DNA of 11,227 nt from WHSM01 sp036375165 (GTDB lineage Bacteria; Actinomycetota; Actinomycetes; Mycobacteriales; Micromonosporaceae), in assembly GCA_036375165.1 (NCBI GenBank), contig DASUSI010000096.1, positions 1-11,227 of the forward strand, given 5' to 3'. How positions within the stretch are numbered: the stretch's first letter is position 1; every line of letters begins with the position of its first letter. Of the stretch, positions 7,466-11,227 are shown one piece after another. The notes under the pieces are model-generated. The model was not told the DNA's origin and searched no databases. It saw only the letters and a list, made by a program, of their open reading frames with translations. A program made the translations under genes and the position numbers.

Positions 7466-7670
7466 GGGCTGTGGCCGGTGAGATCCCACCGCCTTGGGCC
7501 GCCCGGCGTTTCCGCGACATCGGCGGCGCACCTGTCGAGGGCGCTGGGTCGACGGGTACGTCCACGAGGTTCGTGGGTAGCGAGTCGCGGTGTCGGCTGT
7601 GCCTGGCTTCGACGGGTGTACGCATCGCGCACGAGCCGGAGAGCTTATCCCGGCGGCGACAGCCTGGCAT

Positions 7671-7682
7671 CCGGATTTCCGG
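7671..7682. repeat. Short inverted repeat in divergent promoter region
   Basis: CCGGA-TT-TCCGG is a perfect 5-bp inverted repeat with a 2-bp centre. Its size fits a small dimeric-repressor operator, but in GC-rich DNA such repeats also arise by chance. Confidence 0.25.
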
Positions 7683-7741
7683 GCGGGCAGCCCCGGTGGT
7701 TCGGCCCGGCCCGGGTCGTGGTGCCTGGAGGTCGCTGTCCG

Positions 7742-7764
7742 GGTACGACTGGGGAGTCCGTACC
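7742..7764. repeat. Hairpin/operator-like inverted repeat upstream of GyrI-like gene
   Basis: The arms GGTAC and GTACC bracket an inner GACT-GGGG-AGTC, with one unpaired C on the right side. The 23-nt element centres about 90 nt upstream of the GyrI-like start. It could be an operator for one or both divergent genes, or an RNA hairpin. No regulator binding site is recognised. Confidence 0.35.
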
Positions 7765-7842
7765 GAAGCGGCGGTCGTGACCCACAGAGACGCGCTCGGC
7801 GAGACCGGGGGCGGGTGCGGCTGTCGGGGAAGGGGGCGAGTG

Positions 7843-8307
7843 GTGGAGTACCAGATCGAAAGTCGGACGCTGGCTGAGCAGGCGACCGCCGTGATGCGGG
7901 CGAGTCTGCCGGTGGCCAGGGTGGGGGAGTGGCTGCAGCACACGTACCGGGACGTGGCGGGTTACCTGGACCGCGCCGGGGTGGCGATAACCGGCCCTCC
8001 GATCGCCCGGTACACGATCCACGACGATGTGATGGATCTCGAAGCGGGATTTCCGGTGGGGCAGCCGACCGTGGCGGAGGGCGGGGTGGTGCCCTCCTCG
8101 CTGCCGGCCGGATCGGCGGCCGTGACCACCCACTACGGCCGCTACGAGGACCTGGCTGCCGCCCACGATGCCGTGATGCGGTGGCTGAGGGACAACGGAC
8201 ACCAGCCCCGGGGATCGCACTGGGAGGTGTACTACACCGACCCGGTTCAGGAGCCGGACCCGACGCGATGGCGTACCGACGTGGTGGTTCCGTTCGCCGC
8301 CGGCTGA
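7843..8307 (+). CDS. Stand-alone GyrI-like (effector-binding domain) protein
   Basis: 154-aa cytoplasmic protein consisting of one GyrI-like/AraC effector-binding fold, without any DNA-binding domain. This fold binds small amphipathic or drug-like molecules in BmrR-type regulators; stand-alone members can sequester or hydrolyse ligands or act as partners of regulators. Supporting segments are ARVGEWLQHTYRDVAGYL (25-42), GPPIARYTIHDDVMDLEAGFPV (51-72), VTTHYGRYEDLAAAHDAVMRWL (94-115) and the closing WEVYYTDP...WRTDVVVPF (127-151). Glu128 sits where ligand-binding members have a buried acidic residue. Two adjacent in-frame GTG codons (7840, 7843) follow a GGAAGGGGG purine tract (7828-7836). 7843 gives slightly better spacing, but either may be used. 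It is first in a same-strand run with the reductase and mqnA genes (24-nt gap to the next), and divergent from the HelD/HelR gene. The ligand is unknown. Confidence 0.82.
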   Translation: MEYQIESRTLAEQATAVMRASLPVARVGEWLQHTYRDVAGYLDRAGVAITGPPIARYTIHDDVMDLEAGFPVGQPTVAEGGVVPSSLPAGSAAVTTHYGRYEDLAAAHDAVMRWLRDNGHQPRGSHWEVYYTDPVQEPDPTRWRTDVVVPFAAG

Positions 8308-8331
8308 GGCGGTACCGGTGAGGAGGCGGGT

Positions 8332-9003
8332 ATGACCCGACCGCACGTGATCGTCCACGCCATGTGCAGTCTCGACGGGAGGGTCGTCGGTTTCCCGGCC
8401 GACCTGGGACTTTACTACGAGACCGCCGCGCGGCTGCCGCAGCAGGCGGTGCTCACCGGGAGCAATACCATGATCGACGGGGCGGCCCGGGAGGGCTTGG
8501 ACCTCACGGGTGAGGACGGCGAGCCGAGCCCGCCGCTCGGCTGGGACGGGGACGACCGACCCTGGCTGGTGATCGTCGACGGCCGGGGGCGGGTGACCCG
8601 GTTGAACGTGCTCCGCTCCCAGCCGTACTGGCGGGACGTGGTGATCCTGTGTCATCAGGCGACCCCGGCTCAGCATCTCGAGCGGCTGCGTCGAGACGAC
8701 GTCGAGCACCTGGTGGTCGGTGTGGATCGGGTCGATCTGGGGGAGGCGTTGCGCCAGCTCGCCGAACGGTACGGGGTACGGCAGGTGCGCGTGGACGCTG
8801 GCGGCACGTTGAACGGGCTGCTGATCCGGACCGGGCTGGTGGACGAGATCAGTGTCGTGGTGGTGCCGTACCTGGTCGGCGGTTCCGGCCAGATCGGACT
8901 GGCGGGCCCGGACGAGTCGGGGGTACGCCTGGGGCTGGAGTCGGTGCGGCGGCTGCGGGGCGGGCATGCCTGGCTCCGATACACGGTGGCGACGGGACGG
9001 TGA
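8332..9003 (+). CDS. RibD C-terminal domain / DHFR-fold reductase
   Basis: 223-aa NADPH-dependent reductase-like protein of the RibD_C family (the fold shared by dihydrofolate reductase and 5-amino-6-ribosylaminouracil 5'-phosphate reductase). It begins with the beta-strand VIVHAMCSLDGRV (6-18), which carries the family's 'SLDG' turn, followed by LTGSNTM (41-47). The nucleotide-binding stretch DAGGTLNGLLIRTGLVDEISVVVVPYLVGG lies at 155-184 and is diagnostic. No deaminase domain is fused, so it is not a complete bifunctional RibD. The ATG has a strong GAGGAGG SD a few bases upstream. The stop TGA overlaps an in-frame GTG of mqnA (GTGA), suggesting coupling. Whether it serves riboflavin synthesis or reduces another substrate is not decidable here. 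Many stand-alone RibD_C proteins in actinobacteria have no assigned substrate. Confidence 0.88.
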   Translation: MTRPHVIVHAMCSLDGRVVGFPADLGLYYETAARLPQQAVLTGSNTMIDGAAREGLDLTGEDGEPSPPLGWDGDDRPWLVIVDGRGRVTRLNVLRSQPYWRDVVILCHQATPAQHLERLRRDDVEHLVVGVDRVDLGEALRQLAERYGVRQVRVDAGGTLNGLLIRTGLVDEISVVVVPYLVGGSGQIGLAGPDESGVRLGLESVRRLRGGHAWLRYTVATGR

Positions 9004-9044
9004 GCCTCGGACCGGCCGCCGGGCCACCGCGTACCGTCGGGTGG

Positions 9045-9893
9045 GTGAACGGCGACCGGCGCCCCCGGGTAGGGCATATCCAGTTCCTCAACTGCCTGCC
9101 GATCTACTGGGGCCTGATGCGTTCCGGGGCGCTGCTGGACGTGCGGTTGCACAAGGATTCACCGGACCGGTTGAACGAACTGCTGGTCACCGGAGATCTC
9201 GATGTCGGGCCGATCAGCCTGGTGGAGTACCTGCGGCATGCCGACGACCTGTTGCTGCTGCCGGATCTCGCGGTCGGCAGCGACGGGCCGGTGCGCTCGG
9301 TGAACCTGGTGTCAACCGTGCCCCCTGAGGAACTGGACGGGCGGCGGGTGGCACTTGGCTCCACCAGTCGGACCGGGGTGCTGCTGGCCCAGATGCTGCT
9401 GTCGGAACGGTATGGAGTGTGTCCGTCGTACCTGCGCTGTCCACCGAATCTCACCGGGATGTTGCTGGAGGCCGAGGCTGCGGTGCTGATCGGGGACGTC
9501 GCGTTGCACGCCGCCATGCAAGCGCCGGCACGCGGTCTGCACCTGGTTGACCTGGGTACGGCGTGGCGGGAGTGGACCGGGCTGCCGATGGTGTTCGCGG
9601 TGTGGGCGGTCCGCCGGGAGTACGCGCTCGCCCAGCCCGGCCTGGTGAAAGACGTGCATGGAGCCTTCCTCCGGTCCCGTGACCTCTGCCTCGCGGAACT
9701 CGACGCGGTTGCGGCGGCGGCGGCGCGGTGGGAGTCGTTCGACAAGCGGACCCTGGCCGACTACTTCCGGGCGCTGGACTTCTCCCTGGGTGCCCGGCAG
9801 TTGGCCGGGTTGCGGGAGTTCGCCCGCCGGGCGGCCGACGCGGGTGCGGCACCGCCGTTGGTGGTGGACGGCCCGCGATTCGCCGAGGTCTGA
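9045..9893 (+). CDS. mqnA: Menaquinone biosynthesis protein MqnA, chorismate dehydratase
   Basis: 282-aa enzyme of the futalosine route to menaquinone. MqnA dehydrates chorismate to 3-[(1-carboxyvinyl)oxy]benzoate, which MqnE then joins to an adenosine unit. The periplasmic-binding-protein-like fold is recognisable from RVGHIQFLNCLPIYWGL (8-24), GPISLVEYLR (55-64), the anion-binding STSRTGVLLAQMLL (106-119), AAVLIGDVAL (145-154) and DLGTAWREWTGLPMVFAVWA (169-188). Length matches the family. The start is uncertain: the GTG at 9045 gives a typical N-terminus just ahead of the conserved RVGHI strand. An in-frame GTG at 9000 overlaps the preceding stop and would add 15 residues; neither has a clear SD. 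No other menaquinone gene is in the window, so the rest of the pathway must be elsewhere. Probably co-transcribed with the upstream reductase gene. Its presence indicates futalosine-dependent menaquinone synthesis, as in many actinobacteria. Confidence 0.93.
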   Translation: MNGDRRPRVGHIQFLNCLPIYWGLMRSGALLDVRLHKDSPDRLNELLVTGDLDVGPISLVEYLRHADDLLLLPDLAVGSDGPVRSVNLVSTVPPEELDGRRVALGSTSRTGVLLAQMLLSERYGVCPSYLRCPPNLTGMLLEAEAAVLIGDVALHAAMQAPARGLHLVDLGTAWREWTGLPMVFAVWAVRREYALAQPGLVKDVHGAFLRSRDLCLAELDAVAAAAARWESFDKRTLADYFRALDFSLGARQLAGLREFARRAADAGAAPPLVVDGPRFAEV

Positions 9894-9905
9894 CCGGCCC
9901 GCTCC

Positions 9906-9931
9906 GACAGAGCAAGGGTTCTCTCACTGTC
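9906..9931 (+). terminator. Weak hairpin downstream of mqnA
   Basis: GACAG (9906-9910) can pair with CTGTC (9927-9931), with a partly paired interior (AGAG against CTCT as an alternative). It starts 13 nt after the mqnA stop and is followed by a short A-rich rather than T-rich run. It is only a candidate terminator; the surrounding 100 nt are noticeably more AT-rich than the genes. Confidence 0.3.
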
Positions 9932-10008
9932 TGAGGAAAATGCCCATATTTAGTGGTCTTTATGGGGTTAACCAGGCGTGACCTTGAAGAAAACATCCTT
10001 CAGATACG

Positions 10009-10037
10009 TTGACTCTGCCACAAGTTTTCGAGATTGT
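10009..10037 (+). promoter_or_regulatory. Predicted promoter of M15 peptidase gene 1
   Basis: TTGACT (10009-10014) and GATTGT (10032-10037) are separated by 17 nt, the expected -35/-10 geometry of a housekeeping-type sigma factor. The same arrangement recurs upstream of the second copy, and the spacer is also largely conserved. Transcription would begin near 10044, giving a leader of roughly 95 nt before the ATG. The -10 is a weak match, so the call rests on conservation and spacing. Confidence 0.55.
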
Positions 10038-10051
10038 GTGACGCATCACCA

Positions 10052-10063
10052 GGTAGGCCTGCC
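10052..10063. promoter_or_regulatory. GGYAGGCCTGCC palindrome, copy 1
   Basis: GGTAGGCCTGCC is a near-perfect 12-bp palindrome (one mismatch) just downstream of the predicted -10. It is perfect in the second copy at 11059. No loop is possible in the centre, so a DNA-binding dimer site is more natural than an RNA hairpin. No specific regulator is recognised. Confidence 0.4.
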
Positions 10064-10128
10064 ACCGCACAACTCCTGGGAGTACCGGTTCCGGGGGTCG
10101 GCCCCTGATCACGGTCGACCCAGAATGC

Positions 10129-10133
10129 GGAGG
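10129..10133 (+). promoter_or_regulatory. Ribosome binding site of M15 peptidase gene 1
   Basis: GGAGG lies 5 nt before the ATG at 10139 and fixes the start. The same GGGAGG-to-ATG arrangement is seen in the second copy. Confidence 0.8.
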
Positions 10134-10138
10134 CATCC

Positions 10139-10885
10139 ATGCGTTCCAAGAAACTCAACCTGCTCGTGGCGCTGTTCCTGGCACTGGCCACGAGCTTCAC
10201 GGTGAACCTCATCACCGCGACGCCGGCCTCGGCCGACGGCTGCTACACGTGGTCAAGGACGCTCAAGCGGGGCATGAGCGGCGGCGACGTGACGCAGTTG
10301 CAGATCCGGATCGCCGGCTGGGTCTCCTACGGCGAGAACCTGGCACTTGACGGCGCGTTCGGCCCGGCCACCGAGTCCGCGCTGAAGCGGTTCCAGAACA
10401 ACTACGGCCTGAGCGCGGACGGTATCGCCGGATCCAACACGTACAACAAGATCTACGCGTTGCAGGACGACGACTGTACGCCGATCCACTTCAGTCACTC
10501 CGAGTTCAACTACAGCTGCGGTGAACGGGACTACACCGGCGGCGCTGTTGACGCGGCTACGGCCCGGGAGAACATGAAGCGGATCATGTGGCAGTTGGAG
10601 GCCGAGCGGCACAAGCTCGGTGACCGCGCCATGGTGGTCACCTCCGGGTTCCGCAGTTACTCGTGTAACAGCAGTGTCGGCGGCTCCTCAACCAGTCGAC
10701 ACCTGTACGGGCAGGCGGCCGACCTCGGCACCGCCAGTGGCCCGACCCTGTGCCAGATGGCGCAGGCCGGCCGGTACGCCGGATTCGAGGAGATCCTCGG
10801 CCCCGGCTATCCCGGCCACGGCGACCACGCCCACCTGGCCAACAAGTCCAGTCGGTTCTGGAGCGCCTCAAGCTGCGGAATCTGA
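10139..10885 (+). CDS. Secreted peptidoglycan-binding, M15-family D-Ala-D-Ala carboxypeptidase-like protein
   Basis: 248-aa exported zinc peptidase. The signal peptide has a basic start (MRSKKLN), a hydrophobic core (8-27) and a probable signal-peptidase site after TPASA (about residue 32). A peptidoglycan-binding type 1 domain follows at about 36-110, with RGMSGGDVTQLQ (44-55), DGAFGPATESALKRFQ (71-86) and LSADGIAG (91-98). The M15 catalytic domain spans about 115-248. Its zinc-site pattern is SRHLYGQAAD (His188 and Asp195, spaced H-x6-D as in the Streptomyces albus G enzyme) plus GDHAH (His230/His232). The protein should cut peptidoglycan peptides at the D-Ala end or cross-link outside the cell. 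Several Cys residues in the mature part (35, 113, 127, 176, 205, 246) could form disulfides. The start is the ATG with GGAGG 5 nt upstream. A nearly identical signal-peptide coding region begins again at 11158, so this is the first member of a tandem pair. Exact specificity (DD-carboxypeptidase or endopeptidase) is open. Confidence 0.92.
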   Translation: MRSKKLNLLVALFLALATSFTVNLITATPASADGCYTWSRTLKRGMSGGDVTQLQIRIAGWVSYGENLALDGAFGPATESALKRFQNNYGLSADGIAGSNTYNKIYALQDDDCTPIHFSHSEFNYSCGERDYTGGAVDAATARENMKRIMWQLEAERHKLGDRAMVVTSGFRSYSCNSSVGGSSTSRHLYGQAADLGTASGPTLCQMAQAGRYAGFEEILGPGYPGHGDHAHLANKSSRFWSASSCGI

Positions 10886-10898
10886 CAGCTCGTCCGGT

Positions 10899-10940
10899 CC
10901 GGCCCGCGCCGGAGTCGTCCTGGCTCCGGTTGCGGGCCGG
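10899..10940 (+). terminator. Strong hairpin downstream of M15 peptidase gene 1
   Basis: CCGGCCCGC (10899-10907) pairs with GCGGGCCGG (10932-10940). An inner CCGGAG (10909-10914) pairs with CTCCGG (10924-10929) around a 9-nt loop, giving about 15 GC-rich base pairs with a small internal asymmetry. It begins 13 nt after the stop codon. No T-run follows. It is a good candidate for a terminator or mRNA 3'-end stabiliser. Confidence 0.7.
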
Positions 10941-10976
10941 CTGCGTGCCGCCGTACCACCCCGGAGCTTCCGTTGA

Positions 10977-10993
10977 TCCTCCTTTAGGGAGGA
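10977..10993 (+). terminator. Small hairpin before second M15 leader
   Basis: TCCTCC (10977-10982) pairs with GGAGGA (10988-10993) around TTTAG. The right arm is itself a perfect Shine-Dalgarno sequence immediately preceding an ATG (10994). It could be an extra terminator or a structure masking that site. Confidence 0.3.
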
Positions 10994-11018
10994 ATGAAGG
11001 AAAGAACCACCAAAAGTG

Positions 11019-11047
11019 TTGACTTTGCTACAAATTTCCGAGATGGT
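11019..11047 (+). promoter_or_regulatory. Predicted promoter of M15 peptidase gene 2
   Basis: TTGACT (11019-11024), a 17-nt spacer and GATGGT (11042-11047), in the same geometry as for gene 1. The predicted leader is about 104 nt. Confidence 0.55.
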
Positions 11048-11058
11048 ATCCGCACCAT

Positions 11059-11070
11059 GGCAGGCCTGCC
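11059..11070. promoter_or_regulatory. GGCAGGCCTGCC perfect palindrome, copy 2
   Basis: A perfect 12-bp palindrome at the same place relative to the predicted promoter as its one-mismatch counterpart at 10052. It is followed in both copies by CTCCTGGGAG. It is a plausible operator shared by the two peptidase genes. Confidence 0.45.
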
Positions 11071-11157
11071 ACCACACAGCTCCTGGGAGAGGTAAGTACC
11101 GGCTCCTGGAGGTCGGTCACGCACCGGCCCCCCTGTGACTCCGGGTGGGAGGCACCC

Positions 11158-11227
11158 ATGCGTTCCAAGAAGCTCAACCTGTTCGTGGCGTTGTTCCTGG
11201 CGCTCGCCACGAGCTTCACAGTCAACC
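11158..11227 (+). CDS. Second M15-type secreted peptidase, N-terminal fragment (3' truncated by window)
   Basis: The 70 nt present encode MRSKKLNLFVALFLALATSF followed by TVN, the same signal peptide as the complete upstream gene with one substitution (Leu9 to Phe). GGGAGG lies 5-6 nt before the ATG. Six of the seven nucleotide differences are silent, indicating that the signal peptide is under selection in both copies and that this is probably an intact paralogue. The mature domains are outside the window. A secreted peptidoglycan-binding M15 peptidase is expected by analogy, but the signal peptide and leader could instead be attached to a different cell-wall enzyme. Confidence 0.75.
   Translation, partial: MRSKKLNLFVALFLALATSFTVN

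Larger units (their letters stand above)
7456..7842. other. Divergent intergenic region without a recognisable gene
   Basis: 387 nt separate the minus-strand helicase from the plus-strand GyrI-like gene. Open frames here have basic, Arg/Pro-rich translations typical of random high-GC frames and no good ribosome binding site, so I see no gene. The region should hold the promoters of both flanking genes. A minus-strand TAAGCT (7642-7647 on +) is a weak -10 candidate with no convincing -35. Inverted repeats at 7671-7682 and 7742-7764 are listed separately. Confidence 0.6.
10008..10208 (+). repeat. Tandem duplication, copy 1 (leader plus signal-peptide region)
   Basis: This stretch is homologous to 11018-11227. 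The block from GTTGACT to CTCCTGGGAG (10008-10082) matches 11018-11089 with one 3-nt gap and about 17 substitutions. GTACCGG-YTCC-NGG-NGGTCGG follows after a 7-nt indel. The first 70 coding nt match at 63 positions, with only one amino-acid change (Leu9 to Phe). The repeat unit is about 1.0 kb, i.e. gene plus leader. Confidence 0.85.
11018..11227 (+). repeat. Tandem duplication, copy 2 (leader plus signal-peptide region, runs off window)
   Basis: Second copy of the leader and gene start described at 10008. Both ends of homology remain unknown on the right because the window stops 70 nt into the gene. Confidence 0.85.

Noticed and set aside
7698..7716. GC-only symmetric stretch CGGCCCGGCCCGGG as an operator
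   Set aside because: Low-complexity C/G runs in a >70% GC genome produce such symmetry easily; nothing distinguishes it.
6547..7839. Plus-strand open frame upstream of the GyrI-like gene, antisense to the helicase
   Set aside because: Only the part from about 7843 has a recognisable domain. The upstream part is antisense to conserved helicase sequence and is a shadow.
7456..7842. Rifamycin-associated element (palindrome known upstream of some helR genes)
   Set aside because: I looked for a long GGGGCTT-type palindrome between the helicase and the GyrI-like gene and found none I could support. Absence by eye is not proof.
8310..8317. CGGTACCG palindrome between the GyrI-like and RibD_C genes
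   Set aside because: An 8-bp palindrome in a 24-nt gap inside a probable operon; too short to call a regulatory site.
7645..9027. Minus-strand open frame of 460 codons opposite the GyrI-like and RibD_C genes
   Set aside because: No domain or ribosome binding site, and a composition typical of antisense frames; the + strand genes have clear family motifs.
10038..10138. c-di-AMP (ydaO/yuaA) riboswitch before a cell-wall hydrolase gene
   Set aside because: The leader is short (about 95 nt) and I could not find the conserved GA-rich core segments of that class.
1..11227. CRISPR array, tRNA/rRNA genes, insertion sequences, attachment sites
   Set aside because: No regularly spaced direct repeats, no cloverleaf-like or rRNA sequence, and no transposase or integrase motif were recognised on either strand.

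Overview
The window is high-GC DNA from an actinobacterium. Strong third-position GC, GTG starts, a futalosine-pathway menaquinone gene, an actinobacterial HelD/HelR-type RNA polymerase recycling factor and secreted M15 peptidoglycan peptidases fit Micromonosporaceae (for example Micromonospora). The genus cannot be settled from this sequence alone.

Region 1 (1-5356, + strand) is the right-hand end of what looks like a polyketide or PUFA-like biosynthetic operon. It opens with the last 99 codons of a PfaD-type enoyl reductase. The PfaD stop overlaps the start of a 578-aa acyl-CoA-dehydrogenase (ACAD) superfamily protein. After 13 nt comes a 599-aa paralogue of the same architecture, and after another 37 nt a DHA2-type (EmrB/QacA-like) MFS exporter. 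Tight spacing suggests co-transcription. PfaD would reduce carrier-bound enoyl chains, the ACAD pair would tailor a substrate, and the MFS pump would export the product. In both ACAD paralogues the position of the usual catalytic Glu (MCAD Glu376) reads as Asp, as in nitroalkane oxidase. Both also carry a shared C-terminal extension of about 200 aa. This pair is the least conventional part of the window.

Region 2 (5357-7842): a hairpin separates the exporter from a convergent minus-strand gene for a HelD/HelR-family UvrD-like ATPase that acts on RNA polymerase. A 387-nt divergent intergenic region follows. I see no gene in it, but it holds a few inverted repeats.

Region 3 (7843-9893, + strand) is a compact three-gene run: a stand-alone GyrI-like effector-binding protein, a stand-alone RibD C-terminal/DHFR-fold reductase, and MqnA (chorismate dehydratase, first step of the futalosine menaquinone pathway). 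An in-frame GTG of mqnA overlaps the reductase stop (GTGA).

Region 4 (9894-11227) holds a secreted peptidoglycan-binding plus M15 peptidase gene and the beginning of a tandem paralogue that runs off the window. The homology extends upstream of the coding parts. Both copies have a TTGACT-N17-GATNGT promoter-like element, a GGYAGGCCTGCC palindrome and a leader of about 100 nt. The block is also open in one frame and could encode a short upstream peptide. A strong hairpin follows the first copy.

No tRNA, rRNA, CRISPR array, insertion sequence or attachment site was recognised.
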